Source of the DNA: Acinetobacter sp. ASP199
GTDB taxonomy: Bacteria; Pseudomonadota; Gammaproteobacteria; Pseudomonadales; Moraxellaceae
Assembly (NCBI RefSeq): GCF_022700675.1
Contig: NZ_CP062182.1
Coordinates: forward strand, 1,736,001-1,800,000
Reading direction: 5' to 3'
DNA: 64,000 nt
Shown here in pieces: positions 45,715 through 54,292 of this stretch (its first letter is position 1; each line of letters begins with the position of its first letter). The notes beneath the pieces are model-generated. The model searched no databases, had not been told where the DNA came from, and saw only the letters and a program-made list of their open reading frames with translations. A program made the position numbers and the translations under genes.

Positions 45715-46011
45715 TAATTTCTTATCATCTTTTTGTCGTTATTGTGGTTGGTTGATGGTAGTTAATAGCCTGCTGATCCTGCATATGCCTGTCTTGTTCC
45801 CCCAGGCATATGCAGTAAGGAAGTTTCATAGTTAAGGTCATTACATGCATAAGCACGCCAGCTCAGCAGTATTGAACCGGATCGATTTCTTCGTAATCCT
45901 TTCTCCTCCGTTATTAGATAAAAGCAATTTAATCCAGCCTTCCCTGTATGTGAAATAAAAAGAAGCGATGCCTTTTGCAGATTTTTTTCATAGGATTTTT
46001 TATGCTAAACA
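45715..46011 (-). ncRNA. Candidate structured minus-strand small RNA or short-peptide transcript
   Basis: No ordinary gene fits here. The segment has a perfect 13-bp inverted repeat (CTGCATATGCCTG at 45779-45791, complement at 45803-45815, 11-base loop) and a minus-strand terminator at its end. On the minus strand a strong GGAGGAG site precedes ATT-ACG-AAG-AAA. That frame reads KKSIRFNTAELA. A second frame reads WRAYACNDLNYETSLL then HMPGGTRQAYAGSAGY and stop, crossing the hairpin. Either this is a small RNA or a short peptide gene broken by a frameshift and a lost ATG. The IS5-family element sits directly upstream. Confidence 0.4.
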
Positions 46012-46034
46012 TATTAGACCTCTTGCGAAAGTTG

Positions 46035-46415
46035 TTATTGCAAGTTGATTCGGTTTACCAGTGCAGCAATTAAGTTCATGCGTAAACCGAATCTTTTCCG
46101 TCTATTTCGATAGCGTTCACTTAAGATTCTAAATGTTTTCAATTGACTATTAATGTGTTCGATCACAACGCGTATTTTTCCAATCATTTTATTGTACTTT
46201 TTCTCAACTTCAAATAAAGGAAAATTCTTCTTTTTCTTAATGGGCATCAATAATTTAAAGCCATCTTGCTCTAATCCGTAGTACCCTAAATCAGTCATAA
46301 CATATTCACAATGTTTGAATTTCTTAACCGTTTTCCTTGCCAATTTAATGTCATGCTGACTGCCATACGATATATCTAATCCTATGATTTGTTTACTCTT
46401 AGGATGGTAGATCAC
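46035..46415 (-). CDS. IS5-family transposase, C-terminal part (orfB)
   Basis: 126 residues with the second half of the DDE catalytic domain: GLDISYGSQHDIKLA, the second Asp in VMTDLGYYGLE, and the Glu region of VRVVIEHINSQLKTFRILSERYRNRR (the YREK-like signature of IS5 transposases). It has no proper start of its own. Its true reading frame continues upstream (FYSGKKKKHTLKAQ) to the A9 tract shared with orfA, so it is made as a fusion by slippage or is out of frame. Confidence 0.85.
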   Translation of the reverse strand: MIYHPKSKQIIGLDISYGSQHDIKLARKTVKKFKHCEYVMTDLGYYGLEQDGFKLLMPIKKKKNFPLFEVEKKYNKMIGKIRVVIEHINSQLKTFRILSERYRNRRKRFGLRMNLIAALVNRINLQ

Positions 46416-46458
46416 TTGGGCTTTAAGCGTATGTTTCTTCTTTTTACCACTATAGAAC

Positions 46459-46857
46459 TTACTCTGATTTTTTTTTCGGGCGTTCTATTGAACATTCTGT
46501 CGCATCAATAATGACCCAGTTAAAGCGTTCGTCTGTTGTGGTAAGGCTTCGTTTTGGCAGAGTAAAACGTCTTGATCTCATTAAGGCATCTTCAACCTTT
46601 TTAATGGTTCGGTTCACATTACTTTCAGCGATATGATAGTGTGCTGCTAACTCCAATTGAGTGCTATAATTTCGTAAGTAATTGAGTGTTAATAACAATT
46701 GATCCTCTATAGCTAAAGTATGAGGACGGCCTGATTTCTTTTTGAGTGATTCTGCTTTTTCTAAAACCTCGACCATTTCGGTAAAAACTGCTCGAGGTAC
46801 GCCAACCAAGCGCTTGAATTCAGAATCTGAAAAACGGTTTAAGTTCTGATATCTCAT
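46459..46857 (-). CDS. IS5-family transposase, N-terminal part (orfA)
   Basis: 132 residues with a DNA-binding N-terminal region (LAIEDQLLLTLNYLRNYSTQ, AAHYHIAESNVNRTIKKVE) and the first catalytic Asp in WVIIDATECSIERP. The frame ends SIERPKKKSE and stop at a run of nine A. Reading eight A instead joins it directly to orfB (PKKNQSKFYSGKKKKH). Transcriptional slippage on the A run, or a single-base insertion, explains the split. Confidence 0.87.
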   Translation of the reverse strand: MRYQNLNRFSDSEFKRLVGVPRAVFTEMVEVLEKAESLKKKSGRPHTLAIEDQLLLTLNYLRNYSTQLELAAHYHIAESNVNRTIKKVEDALMRSRRFTLPKRSLTTTDERFNWVIIDATECSIERPKKKSE

Positions 46858-47037
46858 GAAATCTATATGGGGATGGTTTTTACTTTCGCAAGAGATCTAT
46901 TATTTTGGTTGATTTTTAATCTAAACCATCTTTACAGGTTAAACCTATAAAATCCAATAACAATTTTGTTCTTGTATAAAACCGCCAAGCCTTGAAAATC
47001 TGAAGGTCTGATAAGAACAACAGGGAATCAAGATTTT

Positions 47038-48708
47038 ATGGCAAATCCAGCTCAACTTGTCCGGCATAAACTGCTAAATACCTTTTTTTCACGGTATTCC
47101 ATCTGGTTCCTTTGTATCTTTATTGCGTTGGTATTTACCGGCTTTCATATCGGCTATTCACCCCGCTATATTTACTATTTCATGCCTCAAACGCTGGTCA
47201 ATACGCTGTGGATTATTAGCGCTGTTCTGAGTGTGGTGGGACTATATGATGTACTACAACACCGGCATTCTATTCTCAGGAACTATCCGATTATGGGTCA
47301 TTTCCGCTTCCTGTTTGAAGAGTTCCGTCCAGAAATTCGCCAGTACTTTATTGAAGCCGATCAGGATGCCCTGCCTTTTTCCCGTATGCAGCGCAGTCTG
47401 GTTTATCAACGTGCCAAAAATGAAAATTCTGACAAACCTTTTGGTTCGATTATCGATGTCTATAACCATGACTATAAGTTTGTCACGCATTCGATTATCC
47501 CTTGCCCACCCGCAGATCCAGCGACTTTCAGGATTACGATTGGCAATGAACAATGTAAGCAGCCTTATAGTGCTTCAATCATGAATATTTCCGCCATGAG
47601 TTTTGGCAGTATGAGTGCCAATGCCATCCGCGCGCTTAATCTGGGTGCAAAAATGGGCAATTTCTACCATGATACAGGTGAAGGCAGCATTAGCCCCTAT
47701 CATCTGGAAAATGGCGGAGACCTGGTTTGGGAAATTGGTAGTGCTTACTTTGGTTGTCGTACACTAGACGGCCAGTTTGATCCGGTCAAATTTGCGGAGA
47801 AAGCCAAAATTCCCCAAGTGAAAATGATTGAAATCAAGTTGTCTCAAGGTGCGAAACCAGGACATGGTGGGATTCTTCCAAAAGCCAAGATTTCTGAGGA
47901 AATTGCCGAGATTCGTGGAGTCAGCCGGGAACATGACTGTGTTTCTCCAGCAAGTCATCCTGCTTTCGGCACACCGATTGAAATGATGGAATTTATTCAG
48001 CAATTGCGTGAGCTGTCTGGTGGAAAACCTGTCGGCTTTAAGCTCTGCCTAGGACAACCCTGGCAATTTATGAGTATTGTCAAAGCCATGCTGCATACCA
48101 AAATTCTACCGGACTTCATTGTGGTCGATGGTTCAGAAGGCGGTACCGGAGCAGCCCCTATTGAGATGATTGATAATATTGGCGTACCTCTACGTGAAGG
48201 TTTACTGTTCGTTCATAACACATTAGTCGGTGCAGGATTACGTAAACAGATCAAAATTGGTGCAAGTGGTAAAATCATTAGTGCATTTGATATCGCCAGT
48301 ACGATCGCAATTGGTGCAGACTGGGTCAATTCAGCGCGTGGTTTTATGTTTGCTATTGGCTGCATTCAGGCACAAAGCTGTCATACCAACCAATGTCCTG
48401 TCGGTGTCACCACTCAGGACAAGAGCCGCCAAAAGGCGCTGCATGTACCAAGCAAGGCAGAACGGGTCTATAACTATCATAAAAGTACCCTTAAGGCGCT
48501 CTCTGAAATGATCGCTTCCGCCGGTGTTTGCCATCCATCTGGTATTAAAGCTCATCAACTGGCTCAACGAATCAATAGCCATGAGATTAAAAACTATGCG
48601 CAATTGCACTTCTGGATGAAGGAGAATGAGCTACTCCACTGTGAAAATCGCGATGAAGAAAACTTTTATTATCGTATGTGGAATATTGCTACTGCAGAAA
48701 AATTTTAA
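47038..48708 (+). CDS. FMN-binding glutamate synthase-like membrane protein
   Basis: A 556-residue protein of the family that resembles the FMN-binding synthase domain of glutamate synthase but lacks the amidotransferase part. Two membrane helices lie near the N-terminus (about 22-42 and 55-75). The barrel has NISAMSFGSMSANAIRALN, TGEGSISPYH, IEIKLSQGAKPGHGG, VVDGSEGGTGAAP and the Cys cluster GCIQAQSCHTNQCPVG that holds a 3Fe-4S cluster in glutamate synthase. The role of these stand-alone forms is not settled. The IS5-family element ends about 140 bases upstream and may affect its promoter. Confidence 0.88.
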   Translation: MANPAQLVRHKLLNTFFSRYSIWFLCIFIALVFTGFHIGYSPRYIYYFMPQTLVNTLWIISAVLSVVGLYDVLQHRHSILRNYPIMGHFRFLFEEFRPEIRQYFIEADQDALPFSRMQRSLVYQRAKNENSDKPFGSIIDVYNHDYKFVTHSIIPCPPADPATFRITIGNEQCKQPYSASIMNISAMSFGSMSANAIRALNLGAKMGNFYHDTGEGSISPYHLENGGDLVWEIGSAYFGCRTLDGQFDPVKFAEKAKIPQVKMIEIKLSQGAKPGHGGILPKAKISEEIAEIRGVSREHDCVSPASHPAFGTPIEMMEFIQQLRELSGGKPVGFKLCLGQPWQFMSIVKAMLHTKILPDFIVVDGSEGGTGAAPIEMIDNIGVPLREGLLFVHNTLVGAGLRKQIKIGASGKIISAFDIASTIAIGADWVNSARGFMFAIGCIQAQSCHTNQCPVGVTTQDKSRQKALHVPSKAERVYNYHKSTLKALSEMIASAGVCHPSGIKAHQLAQRINSHEIKNYAQLHFWMKENELLHCENRDEENFYYRMWNIATAEKF

Positions 48709-48720
48709 ATATATCGAAAT

Positions 48721-48752
48721 AAAAAAGGCGATCCCAAAGAATCGCCTTAATA
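48721..48752 (-). terminator. Terminator after alpha/beta hydrolase (minus strand)
   Basis: The stem AAGGCGAT/ATCGCCTT has a T run on the minus-strand side. It ends the minus-strand operon that reads from 52.5 kb down to 48.8 kb. Confidence 0.85.
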
Positions 48753-48771
48753 TACTATTAACCACCTGAAC

Positions 48772-49815
48772 TTAATAATAGGTCCGGCCACCCTGTGCAT
48801 GCAGGAAGGCTGGAATCAGACCGGTCAGTGCCGCTCGAATGTCGGCACGCTCATTAATCAGCTGATGCGAACCTTCTTCCAGCATCAACAACGTCTGCAA
48901 ACGGAATTTGCGTCGAATAAATTCGATGTTATAACGCCAATCTACAGTTTGATCCTGCGCACCCTGCGCCAGCCATACCGGAATACGGCAGGCTGGTCGG
49001 TCTTCCATCTGCTGCATCCAGCGTGACATCGCCAGAATCCAGTCCATGCCCATCATGCGAGGCTGTAATGGATCCTTTAAACGCACAAAGCGCAGGAATT
49101 CAGGATTATGGTTATTGCGTCTGAAATGACGTGGTACTTCACGCTTAATCCGACGAATAATTCCAAGACCCACAGAATTATGCCACCAAGCTGTTTTAGC
49201 CGGACGAATCAATGGTGAAAGTAGTAGCACGCGATCTACAAACGGATTTTCACGACGTTCTGCAAACTCCAGCAAGTGATGCATCCAGATCGCTCCACCA
49301 GTACTTTGTCCAATACCTAACCAAGGTTTCGGTAACTGCGTTGTATGTCGCACATAACGGTGTACTGCATGCAATACCTGCTGGTAATGATCAAAGTTCT
49401 GAATATTGGCCGATGAACCATTACTCAAGCCATGCCCCGGTAAATCAAAGGTCAGTACACTAAATCCTTCTTCCAGCAATTCTTTGACAATTGGCTGATA
49501 AATCCCGCTATGTTCCAGATAACCATGCAGCAAGAACACAGTACCCTGGATTTTGTCAAAGCGACTTTCTGTCAGATCAGGTTCAAATACCTGTACATGC
49601 AGCTTGAATAATGGCATCTGCACATAACCTTGCCAATGTTTAGCATTCAACAAGTCAAAACCATACAGTTTCCGGTAAGCCTGTAATTCCAGCGTAGGCT
49701 GCATATCCCGATTCAGATTTAGCGGTTGCAGCAACTGTGGGGTAATATCCCGGTTGGGAACGGGTAACTCCAGCTGTTTCAGAATTGCCGGGTTTAAAAA
49801 TGGGATATCTGACAT
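48772..49815 (-). CDS. Alpha/beta hydrolase (monoacylglycerol lipase/S33-like)
   Basis: A 347-residue hydrolase with the oxyanion-hole segment LLHGYLEHSGIY (96-107), the nucleophile elbow GQSTG (Ser171), and the lid and C-terminal His in EEGSHQLINE. FDLPGHGLSNG after beta-5 is typical of the lysophospholipase/monoacylglycerol lipase branch. No signal peptide. The start shares one base with the upstream YdcF-like gene's stop, so the two are translationally coupled. Substrate unknown. Confidence 0.87.
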   Translation of the reverse strand: MSDIPFLNPAILKQLELPVPNRDITPQLLQPLNLNRDMQPTLELQAYRKLYGFDLLNAKHWQGYVQMPLFKLHVQVFEPDLTESRFDKIQGTVFLLHGYLEHSGIYQPIVKELLEEGFSVLTFDLPGHGLSNGSSANIQNFDHYQQVLHAVHRYVRHTTQLPKPWLGIGQSTGGAIWMHHLLEFAERRENPFVDRVLLLSPLIRPAKTAWWHNSVGLGIIRRIKREVPRHFRRNNHNPEFLRFVRLKDPLQPRMMGMDWILAMSRWMQQMEDRPACRIPVWLAQGAQDQTVDWRYNIEFIRRKFRLQTLLMLEEGSHQLINERADIRAALTGLIPAFLHAQGGRTYY

Positions 49816-50948
49816 TAAGGTACCTCCCGACAGTCACTTGATCCAAACCACACATCCCGAAGTGTTGCTAAGAGTTCATAGTTAGCCCGTCGGCTATGAT
49901 CATAGTTTTTAACACTTGGACGCCATGTAGTAAGTGAATTTGGCATTGGCGCTTCCACCGGAATGGTCTGAATACCGTTAAGTGCGAACAGACGGCGTGT
50001 ACGTGGCATATGATAGCGATCCGTGATCAGGATCACCGTAGGGGCTCCACCCTTCTTCTGTAACAGCAATGAGCTGAAACGGGAATTCTCACAGGTATTC
50101 ATACTGCGGTCTTCAAGCAGTTTGGCATCCACATCATAGGCTTGTAACCAGCGTTGCATATACGGTGCTTCTACTCCACTCAAAACAATCGGCAGATCAT
50201 ACTGTTTTTCGACTTCCAGGGTTTTTTCCAGGCGCAGACGAGTATAGTCATTGACGATAATATCTTTGCCATTTTCATGCAGGGTCAAACCGCCTCCCAA
50301 GACCACAATAGCATAAGGTTTGGACATCTCATCCTGCACTGGCTGAGTTTGGTCATGATTTAAAGTTGCGAGGTCTTCGGCAAATTCCACATTGGTCATT
50401 TGCGCAATATTTTGCTGATGCTGTTCAACATCATAGCTTTTTAGGAATTCTATAAACTGTTCCATCTGGGCAGCATTTTCATCACTGCTCAAGCTTAACA
50501 GTTCAGTCAGATCATCTGGTTCTACTGCATCAGCTGCTTCTGTTTCAGTCACCAGCAATGGTACCTGAACTTTCTGCTGTTCAGATTTTTCTGCCTCAGC
50601 TTCACGTTCATCTTCAAGTAACTGCTGTAAAGCTTTATAGCGTGCCTGAATCAGTGCCAGGTTCTGTGACTGATTTTTGGAAATATCTTCTTCCATCACC
50701 TTGAGATAAGCTTGGCGCGCAATCCATAATTCAGAACCTGGCTCCAGTGTTTCGTTGACACTTAAAGATGCCTGTTTCTGACTTTCAGCAGCGATCTGAT
50801 TGACTTCGACCGGAACAAAATAGTTCAGTCCTTTGACCATCAGATGTGAATAAAACGGTGAATAAAGAAAGACGACGAACAGTGCGCACAGCACAAATAG
50901 TGCTGAGACTACTTGAACTATTCGAACCATCCAGTGTGCTTTATCCAT
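49815..50948 (-). CDS. YdcF/DUF218-family membrane protein with long acidic insert
   Basis: A 377-residue protein with one N-terminal membrane helix (about 12-32) and a C-terminal DUF218 domain. That domain shows YAIVVLGGG, the LSG turn, LEDRSMNTCENSRFSS and ILITDRYHMPRTRRLF. DUF218 proteins include SanA and ElyC, which act in envelope integrity. Between helix and domain lie about 150 residues of acidic, Gln/Glu-rich predicted coiled coil that the standard family lacks. It follows murB by 11 bases, in keeping with a cell-wall role. Confidence 0.87.
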   Translation of the reverse strand: MDKAHWMVRIVQVVSALFVLCALFVVFLYSPFYSHLMVKGLNYFVPVEVNQIAAESQKQASLSVNETLEPGSELWIARQAYLKVMEEDISKNQSQNLALIQARYKALQQLLEDEREAEAEKSEQQKVQVPLLVTETEAADAVEPDDLTELLSLSSDENAAQMEQFIEFLKSYDVEQHQQNIAQMTNVEFAEDLATLNHDQTQPVQDEMSKPYAIVVLGGGLTLHENGKDIIVNDYTRLRLEKTLEVEKQYDLPIVLSGVEAPYMQRWLQAYDVDAKLLEDRSMNTCENSRFSSLLLQKKGGAPTVILITDRYHMPRTRRLFALNGIQTIPVEAPMPNSLTTWRPSVKNYDHSRRANYELLATLRDVWFGSSDCREVP

Positions 50949-50959
50949 CTATTTATCCT

Positions 50960-51994
50960 TTAATCCTGATGTGAGCGGATCATGCCATTTTCAGCAAACA
51001 AAACTGGCTCCGGTTCTAGGAGAACGCCAAATTTTTTCTGAACGTCAGTCTGTACAGCCTTATAGGTTGCACGTACGTCCTTGAGTGAGGCATTGGCATA
51101 ATTTACCAGCACCAGCGCCTGTTTATGGAACATACCGACTGAACCCAGCTGTTTACCTTTCCATCCACTTTGATCAATCAACCAGCCGGCTGCCATTTTA
51201 ACTTGATTATTCGGCTGCGGATAATGAGGTAAATTCGGGAATTGTTGAGCAATTTGGTCAAAGAATTGTAATTCAACTACTGGATTCTTAAAGAAACTAC
51301 CAACATTTGGATATTCTTTAGGATCAGGCAATTTGCTCTGACGAATCTGAATCACCTGGCGCTCCAGATTTTCTGGCGTCTGTTCATCACCTACTGCTGT
51401 TTTCAGGTCACCATAATTGAGTTTAAGCTCAGGCTGTTTCAACAAACGGAAGATGACATGGGTAATGATGTAGCGGCCCGGATGGTCTTTAAAGATACTA
51501 TGACGATAGGCGAAGTCACAATCTGCTGCTTTGATTGAGCTAAAACTGTGATTTTTACGATCGTAGACTTCAACGCTTTCAATAAACTCGCCAACTTCTA
51601 CCCCATAAGCACCGATATTCTGTACCGGTGAAGCGCCGACAAGCCCCGGAATTAAAGCCAGATTTTGCAGGCCATAAAAGCCTTGCTGTGTGGTCCATAA
51701 CACAAAATCATGCCAGTTCTGGCCTGCACCAACGCGAAGGCATTGCACCTGATCATCCGCATCCAGCAGTTCAATACCCTGGATGTCCATATGCAATACC
51801 AGTGCATGAATTTGTTCCGGTAAAAGCATATTGCTACCACCCGAGAGAATCAGAACATTTAGCTGTTGCTGCTTGGCGAATTCTAGCGCCTGAATCAGGT
51901 CTTCATTTGATTGAATTTTGCAGTAATGTGATGCCACTGCATCCAGACTGAGGGTATTAAAAGGTTTAAGTTGAACCTGTGTTTGGATTTGCAT
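50960..51994 (-). CDS. murB: UDP-N-acetylenolpyruvoylglucosamine reductase
   Basis: MurB reduces UDP-GlcNAc-enolpyruvate to UDP-MurNAc with NADPH and FAD in peptidoglycan synthesis. The 344-residue product is a type I MurB. It has the FAD-binding [13 protein letters not shown], then [20 protein letters not shown], the active-site YRHSIFKD and the proton-donor Ser in [11 protein letters not shown]. The C-terminal Glu region ([11 protein letters not shown]) is present. It starts 3 bases after the phosphatase gene. Confidence 0.96.
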   Translation of the reverse strand: MQIQTQVQLKPFNTLSLDAVASHYCKIQSNEDLIQALEFAKQQQLNVLILSGGSNMLLPEQIHALVLHMDIQGIELLDADDQVQCLRVGAGQNWHDFVLWTTQQGFYGLQNLALIPGLVGASPVQNIGAYGVEVGEFIESVEVYDRKNHSFSSIKAADCDFAYRHSIFKDHPGRYIITHVIFRLLKQPELKLNYGDLKTAVGDEQTPENLERQVIQIRQSKLPDPKEYPNVGSFFKNPVVELQFFDQIAQQFPNLPHYPQPNNQVKMAAGWLIDQSGWKGKQLGSVGMFHKQALVLVNYANASLKDVRATYKAVQTDVQKKFGVLLEPEPVLFAENGMIRSHQD

Positions 51995-51997
51995 GAC

Positions 51998-52510
51998 TTA
52001 AACCTTAAGCTCTTTTTGTTGCATTTTAAAGACATCGATCCATGCAAGACTGCTGGATTCACACTGATTGAGTACGCGTTCAAAACCTTCAGCACCGCCA
52101 TAATAAGGATCAGGTACTGCCTGTTTTGGATAATCAGGATCATATTCGCTCATCAGGGCGACTTCGGCACGTAATTGACCAAATTCTTGTTCAGCACATT
52201 TCTGCAGTGCAAGAATATCACTGAGATTGGCGTCATCCATCGCAAGAATCAGATCAAAATCAAGGAAATCCTGTAGAGTCAGCTGACGGGCACGCAATGC
52301 AGACAGATCATAACCACGCTTTAAGGCATGTTCCTGACTGCGCAAATCAGGGGCTTTACCCGGATGATAATTACTGGTTCCCGCCGAATCGACCATAATA
52401 TTGAGATTATGTACATCGCAATAATGTCTGAGGACCACCTCTGCCGTGGGAGAACGACAAATATTTCCCAGACAAACACATAACACCTTAAATGGCGTTC
52501 TGGATGACAT
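51998..52510 (-). CDS. Low-molecular-weight protein-tyrosine phosphatase
   Basis: A 170-residue LMW-PTP with the CX5R phosphate loop near the N-terminus (CLGNICRSPTAE) and the general-acid Asp in VPDPYYGG. The start at 52510 is preferred to one five codons earlier because GAGG precedes it at correct spacing. It is separate from a kinase; in other genera such phosphatases regulate exopolysaccharide tyrosine kinases, but no such partner is in the window. First gene of the murB operon here. Confidence 0.93.
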   Translation of the reverse strand: MSSRTPFKVLCVCLGNICRSPTAEVVLRHYCDVHNLNIMVDSAGTSNYHPGKAPDLRSQEHALKRGYDLSALRARQLTLQDFLDFDLILAMDDANLSDILALQKCAEQEFGQLRAEVALMSEYDPDYPKQAVPDPYYGGAEGFERVLNQCESSSLAWIDVFKMQQKELKV

Positions 52511-52626
52511 AAACAACCTCAGCACTACTTTATTTTCAGGATTCTTATGTTAAGTTATTTGTATAGTGAATCCTATATCACAACACCACAATAATATGAA
52601 TTTGGATAAAAATTAAGGAAGCAGCC

Positions 52627-53787
52627 ATGCAAAGATTTCAATTTCAGACTGTTCCCAACATCATTGCCGGACTTGGCACAATTCGTGAGCTGCACCAAAT
52701 TCTACAGAAAGGCAAATATATACGTGCGCTGTTAGTGACCGATCAAGGCATGATTGCACAGAATCTGCATGAGGAAGTTTTATACATTATCAATGAAGCA
52801 GGTCTGGATTACGCTATCTATGCTGATGTGCAGGCAGATCCGCCAGAACATATTATAGCGGATGCCATCTCTTTCGCCCGTCAGGAACAGATCGATGTGG
52901 TGATTGGTTTTGGTGGTGGCAGTTCACTGGATGTGGCCAAGATTATTGCCGTCTTGAGCCACGCACAGCAAACCCAATGCCTCCATGAGCTATATGGCAT
53001 CGATCAAGTTGAAGGCCCACGTCTGCCCCTGATCCTGATTCCGACTACAGCAGGAACCGGTTCGGAAGTAACCCCAATTTCGATTGTGACTACAGGTGAG
53101 ACCACCAAAACTGGAATTGTTTCCCCTTTCCTGTTTGCGGATACTGCCATTCTGGATGCCAGCTTTACCCGTAGTTTGCCTCGACACATTACGGCAGCGA
53201 CCGGCATTGATGCCATGGTACATGCCATAGAAGCTTATACATCGAAAATCAAGAAAAATCCCTATTCGGATATGCTGGCCAAACAGGCATTAAAGCTCCT
53301 GAATAATAACCTGGCTCGTGTTCTGGATGATGGCGATGACCTGGAAGCACGCCAGAATATGCTGGTTGGTTCCATGCTGGCTGGTCAGGCTTTTGCCAAT
53401 GCACCCGTCGGTGCAGTACATGCTTTGGCTTATCCACTTGGCGGCCATTTTCATCTTTCCCATGGGCATAGCAATGCGATTGTGCTGACTGAGGTACTGA
53501 AATTCAATGCCCCTGCGGCCAAACAGCGCTATGCTGAACTGATGACCTGGCTCGATCCCTACAGCAAAGGCTGCCATGATGGTTTAACCGATCTATTTAT
53601 TGATCATTTTAATAATCATCTGGAACGTAGTGGTTTACCTCTGAAACTGAGTCAACTGGATATTCCTGAGCATATGTTAATGATGCTGGCGGAAGATGCC
53701 ATGAAACAGACGCGACTGTTGCAAAACAATCCGCGAGATATGACTGTGGAAGACGCTCTACAGATCTATCAGGCGATTTATGCCTAA
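52627..53787 (+). CDS. Iron-containing alcohol dehydrogenase
   Basis: A 386-residue group III alcohol dehydrogenase. NAD binding is marked by GFGGGSSLDVAK and PTTAGTGSEVTP. The metal ligands are the Asp and His of GIDAMVHAIEAY and the His residues of AVHALAYPLGGHFHLSHGHSN, which match the family signature. The reaction is oxidation or reduction of a small alcohol or aldehyde; the specific substrate is not evident. A thioesterase gene follows after about 50 bases on the same strand. Confidence 0.92.
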   Translation: MQRFQFQTVPNIIAGLGTIRELHQILQKGKYIRALLVTDQGMIAQNLHEEVLYIINEAGLDYAIYADVQADPPEHIIADAISFARQEQIDVVIGFGGGSSLDVAKIIAVLSHAQQTQCLHELYGIDQVEGPRLPLILIPTTAGTGSEVTPISIVTTGETTKTGIVSPFLFADTAILDASFTRSLPRHITAATGIDAMVHAIEAYTSKIKKNPYSDMLAKQALKLLNNNLARVLDDGDDLEARQNMLVGSMLAGQAFANAPVGAVHALAYPLGGHFHLSHGHSNAIVLTEVLKFNAPAAKQRYAELMTWLDPYSKGCHDGLTDLFIDHFNNHLERSGLPLKLSQLDIPEHMLMMLAEDAMKQTRLLQNNPRDMTVEDALQIYQAIYA

Positions 53788-53839
53788 TGTCTACCAATTA
53801 GCAACTTAAATTCATCTCAATTTTTATAAGAAACGATTC

Positions 53840-54289
53840 ATGAGCAAAGCAACTGTCAAAACCCGTGAGCAATATACTTTCTTCTTCAGTATTCAGACCC
53901 GCTGGGCGGACAATGATCTATACGGCCATGTCAATAATGTTAACTATTACAGCTATTTTGATACCGCAGCCAATGCCCTGCTGATCCAACATGCTGGTTT
54001 TGACCCAAGGACTTCTCCCCATATTGGTTTGGTGGTGAATTCCTGCTGTCAGTTCAATCAGGAGCTGTCTTATCCAGAAGTGATTGAAGTCGGTGTCAAT
54101 ATTGCCAAGCTAGGAAGTTCCTCTCTGACTTATGACCTAGCCATCTTTAAGCAAGATCATGACCAGGCTGCAGCACAAGGCAGTTTTGTACATGTTTTTG
54201 TCGATCGTCATACACGAAAAAGCACCCCGATTTCGAATGAAATGCGAGATGCCCTATGTCCGTTTATACACAGTCGCTGTGAAATCTAG
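53840..54289 (+). CDS. Acyl-CoA thioesterase (4HBT hot-dog family)
   Basis: A 149-residue single hot-dog protein. The motif RWADNDLYGHVNNVNYYSYF contains the Asp and His-Asn pattern of the 4-hydroxybenzoyl-CoA thioesterase/YbgC branch. It hydrolyses an acyl-CoA; chain-length preference cannot be read from sequence. It probably shares a transcript with the alcohol dehydrogenase. Its stop is 3 bases from the convergent dnaX stop, so no room exists for a terminator between them. Confidence 0.88.
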   Translation: MSKATVKTREQYTFFFSIQTRWADNDLYGHVNNVNYYSYFDTAANALLIQHAGFDPRTSPHIGLVVNSCCQFNQELSYPEVIEVGVNIAKLGSSSLTYDLAIFKQDHDQAAAQGSFVHVFVDRHTRKSTPISNEMRDALCPFIHSRCEI

Positions 54290-54292
54290 AAC

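Larger units (their letters stand above)
46012..46902. mobile_element. IS5-family insertion sequence with TATTA duplication
   Basis: The element spans 46017-46897 (881 bp) with 15-bp terminal inverted repeats GACCTCTTGCGAAAG and, inverted, GATCTCTTGCGAAAG (one mismatch). Both sides carry TATTA (46012-46016 and 46898-46902). If the shared TA or TTA is the true duplication, the element ends would shift by two or three bases. Two minus-strand ORFs encode the transposase in two frames. The intact ends suggest recent arrival. Confidence 0.88.
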
